The notes: a model not told the origin generated them from the letters alone. Counted from the first letter of the stretch, positions 1-8,953 are shown. The stretch is 64,000 nucleotides of DNA from Lachnospiraceae bacterium (GCA_015057025.1 SVFD01000006.1:1-64000), one strand, 5' to 3'. Numbers and translations: made by a program.

Positions 1-2
1 CA

Positions 3-629
3 CCCATGGATGTGGTGTGTGACTTCCGGGACATGTGTGCCTATATTACAAAGATATGTAAGGGACAACATAGCTTAGAGAACTATGGAATGGCGTTTGT
101 GTGTTTTGCCTCCATCTTTGTCATCACAGCGGATGCATTCAGCATCTGGAAGAAGGTAAAGAAGCTAAACCAGACGGAAGTAAACATCTTAATGGCGTCC
201 ACAAAGCTTGACGGCATTACGGAAGAGAGTATTGAGACCGGAATTAAGCATGCGGGTGAGGTGCTGGAGGGTGGTTTAGATACTTTATCAACACCGAGTT
301 CAAGAGTGTTACGACAAAATCTGATAGAAGCAGGAGTTGAAGTGCCGGATTATCCTCATGCAGCTCATCATATAGTTGCAGGAAATTCACCGAAAGCAGC
401 AGAAGCAAGGGCAATTCTGCAAAGATATGGTGTGGATATTAATGATGCTGCAAATGGAACATTTTTACCAACTGCTAGAGGTGTAGCAGAGGGAGCGTAT
501 CATCCGAGTTTACATACCGATTCTTATTATCGAAAAGTTACAGAATTGTTATCATCAGCCACGTGCAAAGATGATGTGCGGGACATTTTAGATGATATTG
601 CAGAGCAACTACAGAATGGTACATTTTAA
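3..629 (+). CDS. AHH-type nuclease toxin, C-terminal part (open at left edge)
   Basis: The reading frame is open at the left edge, so this is probably the end of a longer polymorphic toxin; the first Met in the window is at 6. Residues about 25-45 are hydrophobic. From about residue 105 comes an AHH nuclease domain of the HNH/Endo VII superfamily: the motif HAAHHIVAG, then YGVDINDAANGTFLP, a typical AHH continuation, and a conserved H-P-S-L-H. Family knowledge: such tips are exported metal-dependent nucleases used against competitors and are neutralised by an adjacent immunity protein, which follows 24 bp downstream. Base composition falls sharply to AT-rich after about position 290, where the toxin tip begins, as expected for a swapped tip. 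The delivery domain is outside the window. Confidence 0.75.
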   Translation, partial: PMDVVCDFRDMCAYITKICKGQHSLENYGMAFVCFASIFVITADAFSIWKKVKKLNQTEVNILMASTKLDGITEESIETGIKHAGEVLEGGLDTLSTPSSRVLRQNLIEAGVEVPDYPHAAHHIVAGNSPKAAEARAILQRYGVDINDAANGTFLPTARGVAEGAYHPSLHTDSYYRKVTELLSSATCKDDVRDILDDIAEQLQNGTF

Positions 630-653
630 TAGAATAAGTGAAGGGTTAAGTGA

Positions 654-1193
654 ATGAAAATTTGGATTTTAGATTGTGATGTGGATAACTATGAGAATTT
701 AACTTGGAAAAAGGAACTAGATATTGATTATATTCAATCTTTTGATGGGGCAGAAAAAATCAAGGATTGGAATCCTATGCAGGTTAAACGTATGTATGAT
801 AGAGTGTTTAGCAATACTCCAGGACTTTCTCCACATATACCTGTTTTTGACGATAAAGCAATCTGTGTTTTAAGAAATTTGCTAATTGGTAATGCTGAAA
901 TATTGCCACTTGATTGTGAAGATGGTAGTTTTTATGCTATTAATGTCATTAATGTAATAGATTGTATCGATTATGAAAAATCGACCTATAAAACATTTAG
1001 AGACGGAAAACGAATTATGAGATTTACAAAATATGTTTTTAAACATGAAAAAATAAAAGGAGTAAATTTATTTAAAATAAAAGATGAACCGTTAAAGCGG
1101 CCATTTGTTTCAGATGAATTTAAGCAAACTGTAGAAAAAAACAACTTATTAGGTTTTAAGTTTAAATTAGCTTGGGATAGTGAACAGGAATAA
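654..1193 (+). CDS. Imm11-type immunity protein (DUF1629-like)
   Basis: A 179-residue AT-rich gene with GAAGGG eight bases before its ATG. The second half has the pattern I associate with the Imm11 (formerly DUF1629) family: INVINVIDCIDYEKS, then F-x-D-G, FKHEKIKGVNLFKIKD, and a C-terminal VSDEFKQTVEKNNLLGFKF. No signal peptide or membrane segment is seen, so it should act in the cytoplasm, binding and blocking the AHH nuclease encoded just upstream. Pairing with a toxin tip directly in front supports the assignment. The family call is from memory of the pattern, not from a search. Confidence 0.65.
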   Translation: MKIWILDCDVDNYENLTWKKELDIDYIQSFDGAEKIKDWNPMQVKRMYDRVFSNTPGLSPHIPVFDDKAICVLRNLLIGNAEILPLDCEDGSFYAINVINVIDCIDYEKSTYKTFRDGKRIMRFTKYVFKHEKIKGVNLFKIKDEPLKRPFVSDEFKQTVEKNNLLGFKFKLAWDSEQE

Positions 1194-1210
1194 TATAAGA
1201 AATTAGATTT

Positions 1211-1567
1211 TTGTATAGAAGCTGTTGTAATTATGAAGAGGAACTCCCATATGCGGAATCGGTGGATAACGGAAGGAAGTACATGTCCATCCTTATGTCC
1301 ACAAGGATGGCAGAACTTGATGCCATCGAGAACTATGATAAGGTACCGGAAGAGTGTTACCGTATCTTTCTCTATCACTCCCTGTTTAATGACCATACCC
1401 GGTTTGACGGGGTGGCATCGGGAGACGGCTATCTGTCCGTCAGTAACTTACAAAGGGATGCGTACGGGTACTACAGCTATCATATGGATGTGGAACCCAA
1501 GGAACATATCATATACTTCGGGGAAGAGAGGATAAAATATTTGAAATACATTGGGAGGAGTTTTAAA
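1211..1567 (+). pseudogene. in-frame coding remnant upstream of the MBL gene
   Basis: An open stretch of 119 codons that reads straight into the following gene but has only a TTG at its beginning and no ribosome site there. It is clearly more GC-rich than the AT-rich genes on both sides (especially 1230-1540) and has protein-like content (SILMSTRMAELDAIENYDKV, then FRIFLYHSLFND-like and GYYSYHMDVEP segments). The following gene has its own good start at 1568. I read this as the leftover 3' part of another gene, perhaps a displaced core module of the toxin locus. I do not recognise the family. Confidence 0.45.
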
Positions 1568-2695
1568 ATGATTAGAAGTTTTTTGGCGGTTGGGCAAGGT
1601 GCATTTTATTGTGAACAATTTAAAAGTAGTTATTATCCCAATATTAATATTGTTTATGATTGTGGTTCGTCTACTGATGTACGGTTGGTAGAATCACAAA
1701 TTCGGAATAATTTTGAAAAAGGGGAAGTTATACAAGCTGTATTTATTTCACATTTGGACGAAGATCATATTAATGGATTGCCTTTTTTGATGAGATATTG
1801 CAAAGTGGAAAATTTATTTTTTCCATTAATAACACAAAGTGAAATAGATTATATCGTTATAAACAATATTATTAAAGCTGGAGAAGAACATTCTTTTGCC
1901 GCGTTATTTGTAAATAATCCGTATAGAGCATTTGATTACTATGAAATTTCAAGGCGTCCACATTTATATCAAATACAAGAAAGTATTCGTAACGAAGATA
2001 GGTATAATAATATTGATGCTATTTCATTATTATCCGGTGACGACGTAGGAGGACGGATATTTTATAATACTGATGCAAAACATCCTTTAAAAGATAAATG
2101 GTTGTATATCCCATATAATTTTCGTCAAAAAGATCGGATCACACAGTTAGAAAATGAATTAAAAATACAATTTAATCGTAATATTGGCAGTAAAGAAGCT
2201 CTAGATATATGGCGAAATGGAACTGATGAAAAGCGACAAAAAATAAAAAAAGCTTACGAAGCAGTTAAAGGTTCATTCAATACAAATTCCATGATATTAT
2301 ATTCAGGATTAGCAGATGATAATACAAGGCAATCTTATTTTAACAATTCCTGTTATTTTTGTTTTTATCAAAAATGTCATTATAAACCGGCTGGATGTTT
2401 ATATATGGGCGATTATGATGCCTCTGGAAAATATAAATGGAATGAATTGTGCAAGGCATATGAAAAAGTATGGAAATATATAGGATGTGTACAGATTCCT
2501 CATCACGGTTCCAAATATAATTATAATCCAGAATTTGCTAACATGAATGCATTTTTTATTATGTCAGCCGGAAGATGTAATCCATATCAACATCCTCATA
2601 GTATTGTGATAAAGGATTTATTATTCTGTGGACATAGTCCATTGATCGTAACAGAAAATAAGGCTAGTGAAGTGAATTTAGTAATTAATATATAA
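1568..2695 (+). CDS. ComEC-like metallo-beta-lactamase fold protein
   Basis: Predicted 375-residue soluble protein. The start at 1568 is chosen because GGGAGGAG lies just before it and the protein then begins MIRSFLAVGQGAFYCEQF, a normal first strand of this fold. Metal-site motif S-H-L-D-E-D-H-I-N-G-L (about residues 61-71) is the H-x-D-x-D-H form seen in ComEC-type MBL proteins, and PHHGSKYNYNP near the C-terminus is the matching second metal motif; the segment YMGDYDASGK supplies a further Asp. The mid region (about residues 100-270) is an insertion without recognised motifs. Role unknown: a nuclease or phosphodiesterase is possible. Its place after a toxin/immunity pair hints at a conflict-related job. 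A terminator follows immediately. Confidence 0.6.
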   Translation: MIRSFLAVGQGAFYCEQFKSSYYPNINIVYDCGSSTDVRLVESQIRNNFEKGEVIQAVFISHLDEDHINGLPFLMRYCKVENLFFPLITQSEIDYIVINNIIKAGEEHSFAALFVNNPYRAFDYYEISRRPHLYQIQESIRNEDRYNNIDAISLLSGDDVGGRIFYNTDAKHPLKDKWLYIPYNFRQKDRITQLENELKIQFNRNIGSKEALDIWRNGTDEKRQKIKKAYEAVKGSFNTNSMILYSGLADDNTRQSYFNNSCYFCFYQKCHYKPAGCLYMGDYDASGKYKWNELCKAYEKVWKYIGCVQIPHHGSKYNYNPEFANMNAFFIMSAGRCNPYQHPHSIVIKDLLFCGHSPLIVTENKASEVNLVINI

Positions 2696-2718
2696 TGTTA
2701 TACTAAAATATAAAAAAC

Positions 2719-2751
2719 CGGAAATGTTTTGTGAAACATTTCCGATTTTTT
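2719..2751 (+). terminator. intrinsic terminator after MBL gene
   Basis: Perfect 11-bp stem CGGAAATGTTT / AAACATTTCCG with a short loop, followed by ATTTTTTAT. It closes the toxin-locus transcript. Confidence 0.85.
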
Positions 2752-2857
2752 ATATAGTTTTACGATACAACCTTGATACAATTCTGCAACAAAATAATTA
2801 GCAAAATAAAGTTAAAATAACTAAACTATGCTATACTGTATACGTGCTTTGCAAGGA

Positions 2858-2876
2858 TAAGAATCACCGATTCTTA
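2858..2876. promoter_or_regulatory. perfect inverted repeat in two-component leader
   Basis: TAAGAATC-ACC-GATTCTTA is a perfect 8-bp arm palindrome with a 3-base centre. It lies between a possible -10 (TATACT, 2832-2837; no good -35) and the response-regulator start at 2902. It may be an operator for the regulator or a leader hairpin; there is no T-run, so it is not a terminator. Confidence 0.4.
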
Positions 2877-2901
2877 AGGAGCCGTAAGAGAGGAATTCCC
2901 A

Positions 2902-3555
2902 ATGTTAAAAATACTGATCGCAGAAGATGAAGAACCCATTGCAAACTTAATTAAAATGAATCTGTCAAAAGCAGGGTACGAATGTGTGTGGGCACCGGAT
3001 GGTCTTAGGGCTGCAGACCTTATGATGAATGATACTTTTGACCTTGTACTTTTGGATATCATGTTACCGGGTATTGATGGATATGAATTATTGGAATATG
3101 CAAGAAAGCTTGATTTTCCGGTTATTTTTTTAACCGCTCTTGGAACGACAGAACATAAAGTCAAAGGATTGCGATTGGGAGCGGATGATTATCTTACCAA
3201 GCCCTTTGAAATTGTGGAGTTGCTTGCCAGAGTAGAGGCGGTTTTAAGGAGGTTTAATAAGTCTAAAGAGATTATGACTGTGCATGATATTACTATTCAC
3301 GAAGTATCTCGCACCGTGAAAAGAAATGGTGAAGAGATTTCTTTGACTATGAAAGAGTTCGATTTATTGCTTTTGTTTGTAAGAAATCAAAACATAGCAT
3401 TATACAGAGATATTATTTATGAAAATGTTTGGGGCGGAGAATACGGAGAGCAGAGTAGAACAGTGGATTTACATGTGCAACGTTTGAAAAAGAAATTAAA
3501 GTGGGAAGACAAAATTGTTGCGGTATATAAAGTAGGATATCGACTGAATGTGTAA
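2902..3555 (+). CDS. OmpR-family response regulator
   Basis: 217 residues. N-terminal receiver domain with acidic pocket E8-D9-E10, phospho-acceptor D52 in LVLLDIMLPG, switch Thr in VIFLTALG and the conserved Lys in DDYLTKPF. The C-terminal half (about 125-217) is an OmpR/PhoB winged helix ending VAVYKVGYRL. It should be phosphorylated by the kinase encoded 12 bp downstream and bind DNA. Nothing in the sequence shows the target genes; the third gene of the operon is a natural candidate partner in sensing. AGAGAGGA precedes the ATG. Confidence 0.93.
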   Translation: MLKILIAEDEEPIANLIKMNLSKAGYECVWAPDGLRAADLMMNDTFDLVLLDIMLPGIDGYELLEYARKLDFPVIFLTALGTTEHKVKGLRLGADDYLTKPFEIVELLARVEAVLRRFNKSKEIMTVHDITIHEVSRTVKRNGEEISLTMKEFDLLLLFVRNQNIALYRDIIYENVWGGEYGEQSRTVDLHVQRLKKKLKWEDKIVAVYKVGYRLNV

Positions 3556-3567
3556 GTGGAGTAGGGA

Positions 3568-5031
3568 ATGAAATTTGCTAACAAATTATTTTTTATCATG
3601 ACGGCGTTACTGACAGTGATTTTTGCGGTATTTGGTACGTGGATGCTATCTTCATATTTTGGAAAAACAATCGAGCGGGAGATGGAGAGGGCAAGTGCTG
3701 AAAGCGGAATGTTTCAGATGATGTTTGAAAATACATATTATCCTTTGATAGAGTATGGTAATGAATATGCTATCGGGAAAGTTATGGATAATATTTCTTT
3801 CGGAATTGAGAAAAACGGAAATTTCTGTATGGTATGGTCAGACGAGATGGAATATTATCGTAATGCCAATATTGGTATGGGAGAAGCCGGTGAAATGATG
3901 GCGATTGCCAGAGATTTATATTCGTCTTTTTTATACCCTGAGAATGTAGAAGAAGAAAATTATAGAGCTTCAATTCGGGAAGTTGGTGGTAGGTATTATA
4001 TTTTTACTGTTTTTCGGTTTGATGTAACCGGATACGGAATCATCAGTCCGATTTTTCTTGGGATGTGTCATGATATTACAGAATTATACGAAAGCAGAGA
4101 TCACTTAATAAACCGATATTGTATGGTTCTTTTTACCTTAATACTGGTAGGAGGAGCATGCATTTACATTTTGTCACGCTATATTACAAAACCTATCCGG
4201 GATTTGAAAGATGTTGTTAGTGAAATTTCTGAGGGTAATTTTGAGAAACGGTGTTTGGATACCGGGGACGATGAGATTGGAGAACTGGCTAAGAACTTTA
4301 ATGTGATGGCAGACCGTATGGTAGAGCATATGCACGAGAAGGAATTAGAGGCTCTGCAGAAAGAAAGTTTTACCACAGCTTTTGCCCACGAATTAAAAAC
4401 ACCTCTTACATCTATTATCGGTTATGCGGATATGTTGAATTCCGTTGATATGACGGAAGAAGAGAAAAGAGAGGCTTATTATTATATATATTCTCAGGGA
4501 AAAAGACTTGAGAACCTATCTCATAAGCTACTGGAGTTAGAAACGGTGGAAAAGAATCCACTGAAGAAGAAAACCATATCTACAAAGGAACTGGAAACGA
4601 ATTTGCGGACTACCATGCGTCCGATTTTTGCAGAAAAGAAAATAAAAGGTAAAATAATCTTGGAAAAAGCATTGTTAGATGTAGATAAGGAACTGGTTTT
4701 ATCGGTATTCTATAATCTGTTAGATAATGCAATAAAAGCAGTAGAAGAAGGCGGCTTTGTACTTTTAAAAGGAACATGTTTGGCAGATGGCTATGAGGTG
4801 AAGGTTACGGACGACGGAAGAGGCATTCCGGAAAATGAAATACATCGCATTACGGAAGCATTTTATATGGTGGACAAATCCCGTTCGCGCAAAGAGGGAG
4901 GTGCCGGAATCGGAATGGCATTGTGCCAAAAGATTGTTGTATTACACGGAGGAAAAATAGAAATCCACAGCAAATTAGGAGAGGGAACCATTATCCGGAT
5001 TCTGTTTCCCAATGAGGGGGTAAAAGAATGA
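3568..5031 (+). CDS. membrane sensor histidine kinase
   Basis: 487 residues. Membrane helices at about 8-28 and 186-205 enclose an extracytoplasmic sensor of about 155 residues, followed by a HAMP linker (about 206-258). The HisKA motif FAHELKTPLTSIIGY puts the phospho-acceptor at H274. ATP-binding boxes follow: N-box NLLDNAIKAVEE, G1 DDGRGIP, F-box FYMVDKSRSR and G2 GGAGIGMAL. It should autophosphorylate and pass phosphate to the regulator upstream. The stop overlaps the next start by ATGA, so the three genes 2902-5984 form one translationally coupled operon. Confidence 0.93.
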   Translation: MKFANKLFFIMTALLTVIFAVFGTWMLSSYFGKTIEREMERASAESGMFQMMFENTYYPLIEYGNEYAIGKVMDNISFGIEKNGNFCMVWSDEMEYYRNANIGMGEAGEMMAIARDLYSSFLYPENVEEENYRASIREVGGRYYIFTVFRFDVTGYGIISPIFLGMCHDITELYESRDHLINRYCMVLFTLILVGGACIYILSRYITKPIRDLKDVVSEISEGNFEKRCLDTGDDEIGELAKNFNVMADRMVEHMHEKELEALQKESFTTAFAHELKTPLTSIIGYADMLNSVDMTEEEKREAYYYIYSQGKRLENLSHKLLELETVEKNPLKKKTISTKELETNLRTTMRPIFAEKKIKGKIILEKALLDVDKELVLSVFYNLLDNAIKAVEEGGFVLLKGTCLADGYEVKVTDDGRGIPENEIHRITEAFYMVDKSRSRKEGGAGIGMALCQKIVVLHGGKIEIHSKLGEGTIIRILFPNEGVKE

Positions 5032-5984
5032 AGATAGAAAATATAAAATCATATATATTATGTATAGGAGGATTGATTGTGCTCATTATAATTGCACTTT
5101 GTCTTCCCAATATGATTTTTGCGATTCAAGACGGATACCGCTCGGCAACAGTAGAAAGTGAAAATAGGGAATCTTTTGGCGTGTTGGCGGACTCGGAGAC
5201 ATATCCTATGGATATAAAAACGCGTATGCAAAGAGTAGCCCAAACAAGATGGGGGGATATGACGGTTTCTGTAGTGGAGCAGGCTATAGACCAAGAACAA
5301 TTTAATACAGTAATGACCCAAGTGATGAGTCAGGAATATATGACAATTTTGTTATCCTTGGCGGATGTGGAACTATTAGAGGCACTGGAAGGAATCAGCG
5401 TTGAGAACGTTAAAGTTTATGACAGGTATGTAGTATATGGCGCAGATTATACACAAGGGATTCTTTTGGATTTTTGGTATATCAATGTGTATTTGCCGTC
5501 TGTAGAAAGTTATGTTGAGTTTATTGTAGATTCTGAATCATATTCCATATACTATGCTGAATTAGAAGCGGCAGAGATTGTCAGTTATGTTGTTTATTTA
5601 CCTGAGGATAGTGATGCTGAAAACGTAGAGATTAACTTAATTTATGAAGCTGAAACTGCGGAAAAAAAAGAAGCGGATACTATAAAAGAAGAAGAACAGG
5701 CCATGATGATACAAAACATATCAGATGAGATTCCGAATTATTATATTGATTATTATTCGCAATACTATGGAATAAGTCCGGAGGAGATATTATTTGCAAT
5801 GGATTATTACGATGAGCTGGTCACTGTTATAGATGATTTTGTTACGGTAACATATACCTTGCCGTATGGTGAGAACAGCAAGAACAGCAGTCTTCTATTC
5901 CGATTTGATGCGCATTTTGATGTCGGCGAAGTAATTAATGTGTCTATCGGTCTTCCGGTAATCCGGCAATTAATTCGTGAATAA
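5028..5984 (+). CDS. membrane-anchored protein of unknown function in the kinase operon
   Basis: 318 residues with one N-terminal membrane segment (about 9-31) and a long acidic outside part. I recognise no domain. A tract rich in Glu, Ala and Lys around residues 205-225 looks like a linker dividing two halves; the second half has many Tyr and Asp residues. ATGA overlap with the kinase gene means tight co-expression, so a role as accessory sensor or modulator of the kinase is likely by context only. The codon use is like that of its neighbours. Confidence 0.6.
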   Translation: MKIENIKSYILCIGGLIVLIIIALCLPNMIFAIQDGYRSATVESENRESFGVLADSETYPMDIKTRMQRVAQTRWGDMTVSVVEQAIDQEQFNTVMTQVMSQEYMTILLSLADVELLEALEGISVENVKVYDRYVVYGADYTQGILLDFWYINVYLPSVESYVEFIVDSESYSIYYAELEAAEIVSYVVYLPEDSDAENVEINLIYEAETAEKKEADTIKEEEQAMMIQNISDEIPNYYIDYYSQYYGISPEEILFAMDYYDELVTVIDDFVTVTYTLPYGENSKNSSLLFRFDAHFDVGEVINVSIGLPVIRQLIRE

Positions 5985-5992
5985 AAATATAT

Positions 5993-6020
5993 TTTACTTT
6001 TTAATATTATTTGCTATAAT
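5993..6020 (+). promoter_or_regulatory. promoter of receiver/hybrid-kinase operon
   Basis: TTTACT, 16 bp, TATAAT (-10 at 6015-6020). The consensus -10 and its place ahead of the gene at 6081 make it the likely sigma-A-type start. Confidence 0.6.
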
Positions 6021-6022
6021 GG

Positions 6023-6043
6023 GTTGTAGTTGATAACTACAAC
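6023..6043. promoter_or_regulatory. perfect palindrome at transcription start
   Basis: GTTGTAGTT-GAT-AACTACAAC: 9-bp arms, 3-base centre, three bases after the -10. Position fits an operator; the following TCGTTTTATTT would also let it act as a weak terminator for the operon upstream. Which applies cannot be settled from sequence. Confidence 0.5.
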
Positions 6044-6080
6044 TCGTTTTATTTACTAAAAGGATGAGGGTGAAAAAGGA

Positions 6081-6479
6081 ATGAGTAATACAGTAACGTT
6101 TTATAGAACAAACAGTGCAAATATATTGATTATCGATGATAATGCTCTCGTATTACGAAATATGAAGGTTCTTTTAGATGATAAGTATTCCGTATCCGTA
6201 GCTGCTTCGGCAACACAGGCTTATATGGCGATGGAAAAAAGAAAGCCTAATCTTATTCTTTTAGATTATGATATGCCTGAAATTAATGGTAGGGATTTAT
6301 ATATTCAGTTAAAAGCGGATGAAAGATATAAAGATATTCCTATCGTATTTCTGACCAGTGCCGCAGATGCGGATATTGTGCAGAAGCTGTTAAGTTTGCG
6401 TCCGGCCGGATATATTTTGAAACCGGTCAATACCAAAAATGTCCTGGGTGTAATTGAAAAGGCATTAAGAGGTGACTAA
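6081..6479 (+). CDS. stand-alone receiver domain protein
   Basis: 132 residues consisting of one CheY-like receiver and no output domain. Acidic pair D19-D20, acceptor D62 in LILLDYDMPEING, Thr in VFLTSAA and Lys in GYILKPV are all present. Such single receivers act as phosphate relays or by protein contact. It lies directly in front of a hybrid kinase that has an Hpt domain, so it is a plausible end acceptor of that relay. AGGATGAGGG lies upstream of the ATG. Confidence 0.88.
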   Translation: MSNTVTFYRTNSANILIIDDNALVLRNMKVLLDDKYSVSVAASATQAYMAMEKRKPNLILLDYDMPEINGRDLYIQLKADERYKDIPIVFLTSAADADIVQKLLSLRPAGYILKPVNTKNVLGVIEKALRGD

Positions 6480-6480
6480 T

Positions 6481-8946
6481 ATGGCTATGTGCAAAACGCA
6501 GATTATTTGCTGTATTATTGTTTTCTTTATCGGAGTATTTTATTTTGTATCAGCTCGTGAGAAAACCAAATCTCACGTGTGGTATTCTGCGCTTATAATT
6601 CTTTCTCTTTTTCAATTAGTATTTGATACTCTTTCCGTAATCACGGTAAACAATCTCGAAACAATCCCCCAATGGATAAACAGACTGGTACATCAGGCTT
6701 TTATGACTTTGATGTTGGCAATCTTTTTTGTTGTATATAAATATATCGAAACTGTTATTGAAGATGAAATAGGTGAACGTTTTCAAAGTGCAAAGTGGGC
6801 ATACGTGCCCTTGTTCATTTCTTTTTTGGGTGTTTTGTTTTTGCCAATTTATTACAAAGAAACGCCACAGGGAAATTATTCTTATGGTCCCGGCCCGATT
6901 AATATTTATATAAGTATCGCGTTGTATGTAATTTTAATTTTAAGGCTTTTATTTAAGTATGGGCGACTGATAACGCGTAAAAAGAGTAATGCAATTCTTG
7001 TAGCTATGATTAGTGAAGCTGTAATTGCTTCTTATCAGGCAATTGTACCTACTGCGCTGATATCATGTTTGGGTATTACATTATTGAATTTGAGTTTTTA
7101 TCTGATGGTAGAAAATCCGGATGCTGTGCTTGTTGAATTGTTACGTAAAGAGACAAAACGTGCCGATGATGCAAACCGGGCGAAAACAGATTTTCTTGCC
7201 AGTATGTCTCATGAAATCCGCACACCCATTAATTCCATGGTAGGTATGACGGAAATGATTCTTAGGGAAAATAGTATCGATAGAGTCAAAGAGCATGCCA
7301 AAGATGTGCAGAATGCAACCAAGTCTCTGTTAAGTATCATTAATGATATTCTTGATATTACCAGAATTGAAGCCGGAAAAATGGTAACAAATTCCGTTGA
7401 GTACAGTTTTGGCAACATGATAAAAGAAGTCATTGCCATGATGGAATTTAGAACCAATAATAAAGAGATCGAATTTAAGACGGATATTGATAAAAGGATT
7501 CCGGATAAACTTTTGGGCGATGATATACATATTAAACAGGTACTGATAAATCTTTTAAGCAATGCTTTTAAATATACGACAGAAGGTAGTGTCCTTTTGA
7601 AAATAGAATTGATGCCTGAAAGTAATGAAAAGGAAGCTTTTATTTATTTTTTGGTTAAAGATACCGGTATCGGCATTAAAAAAGAAGATATGGATCGAAT
7701 TATGATTCCGTACGAGAGATTCGATGTCAGTAAAAACCGTAATATAGAAGGCATTGGATTGGGAATGCCCATTACCTTTAAGCTTTTGGCGGATATGGGA
7801 AGCAAGATGCATGTAGAAAGCGAATATGGTAAAGGCTCCGAGTTTTCTTTTATATTGAGACAAAATATTATAGAGAATACTCCGATTGAGTATTTAAAAG
7901 AGAAATCGGAACAAAGGCAGGAGGATACTGCTTATGTACCTATGTTCCAAGCACCCAATGCCCGTGTGTTAGTGGTAGACGATAATCAAATGAATCGTAA
8001 GGTTTTTAGGGCGCTTTTAAATAAAACCAAAATACAGGTTGATGAAGCCTCAGGCGGCCGAGAATGTATACAAATGGTGCAGGAGACTGCATATGATATT
8101 ATTTTTATGGATCATATGATGCCGGAAATGGATGGTATTGAAACCTATAACATTCTAAAAGAAATGGAAGACTATCCAAACAAGAAAACACCGGTGGTAG
8201 TAGTTACGGCGAATGCAATACTGGGGGCAAAAGACAGATATATCATAAAAGAAGGTTTTCGGGCATATATATCCAAACCGATCGAATATCAAAAGTTAGA
8301 AAAACTGATAAAGACACTTCTAAAGAAGGATTTGATTCAAGCGGTAGAATCGGAATCGATATTAGAAGAAAAAGAAGAAGAACTTCCAATCATAAATGGT
8401 TTGGATTGGGGATACGCAGAAAGTCATTTTCCCAGCCGGAAGAATATGTTGGAAACTTTAGAGTTCTTCCGTTTGAGTATTGGTCATGATGCAGAAGAAC
8501 TACAGTCCTTATATGAGAAACTGGAAGATGAAGACGGTTTTAAAAATTACTGTACAAAGATACACAGTATGAAAAATTCTGCGGCTACGGTAGGTATTAT
8601 TCCTCTTGCAGGAATGGCAAAGGTAATGGAGGATGCAGCAAGAGGTGAACAGCGCGATGCCATAGATGCGCTTATGCCTGTTTTTATGTCGAAATGGAAT
8701 TCATATAAGGAACTTCTATCCGTTGTTGTAAAAGAAGAAGAAAAAGGACAGGAAGTAAACGAAGAACAATGGCGGCAGATGCTTATAAGAATCCGTCAGG
8801 CAGCAGAGGATATGGATATTACTTCTTTAGACAGGTTGGCGGAAGATATGAAAACATATACTGTTCCGACGCAATATGAGGAGCAATATCAGAATATACA
8901 AGATGCAATTTTAAGATTTGATGTGGAATATTTAATGAAACTATAA
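6481..8946 (+). CDS. 7TM hybrid histidine kinase with receiver and Hpt domains
   Basis: 821 residues. The N-terminal about 210 residues hold roughly seven hydrophobic helices, then HisKA with FLASMSHEIRTPINSM (H244), a HATPase domain (NLLSNAFKYT, DTGIGI, GIGLGM), a receiver with acceptor D544 in IIFMDHMMPEMDG, and a C-terminal Hpt with IHSMKNSAATVG (H695). This is a complete internal phosphorelay, His-Asp-His. I chose the ATG at 6481, which has AGAGGTG six bases upstream; a GTG at 6472 overlapping the previous stop is the alternative. No DNA-binding output is encoded next to it; DegV follows after a terminator. Confidence 0.9.
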   Translation: MAMCKTQIICCIIVFFIGVFYFVSAREKTKSHVWYSALIILSLFQLVFDTLSVITVNNLETIPQWINRLVHQAFMTLMLAIFFVVYKYIETVIEDEIGERFQSAKWAYVPLFISFLGVLFLPIYYKETPQGNYSYGPGPINIYISIALYVILILRLLFKYGRLITRKKSNAILVAMISEAVIASYQAIVPTALISCLGITLLNLSFYLMVENPDAVLVELLRKETKRADDANRAKTDFLASMSHEIRTPINSMVGMTEMILRENSIDRVKEHAKDVQNATKSLLSIINDILDITRIEAGKMVTNSVEYSFGNMIKEVIAMMEFRTNNKEIEFKTDIDKRIPDKLLGDDIHIKQVLINLLSNAFKYTTEGSVLLKIELMPESNEKEAFIYFLVKDTGIGIKKEDMDRIMIPYERFDVSKNRNIEGIGLGMPITFKLLADMGSKMHVESEYGKGSEFSFILRQNIIENTPIEYLKEKSEQRQEDTAYVPMFQAPNARVLVVDDNQMNRKVFRALLNKTKIQVDEASGGRECIQMVQETAYDIIFMDHMMPEMDGIETYNILKEMEDYPNKKTPVVVVTANAILGAKDRYIIKEGFRAYISKPIEYQKLEKLIKTLLKKDLIQAVESESILEEKEEELPIINGLDWGYAESHFPSRKNMLETLEFFRLSIGHDAEELQSLYEKLEDEDGFKNYCTKIHSMKNSAATVGIIPLAGMAKVMEDAARGEQRDAIDALMPVFMSKWNSYKELLSVVVKEEEKGQEVNEEQWRQMLIRIRQAAEDMDITSLDRLAEDMKTYTVPTQYEEQYQNIQDAILRFDVEYLMKL

Positions 8947-8953
8947 AAGGAGT

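Noticed and set aside
986-1396. 136-codon open frame on the minus strand
   Set aside because: Lies antisense to the immunity gene and remnant; no ribosome site and low-complexity content. The plus-strand genes explain it.
1233-1535. 100-codon frame on the plus strand in a different frame to the remnant
   Set aside because: Unusual amino acid content (Thr, Ile, Trp runs), no start signal; a shadow of the remnant at 1211.
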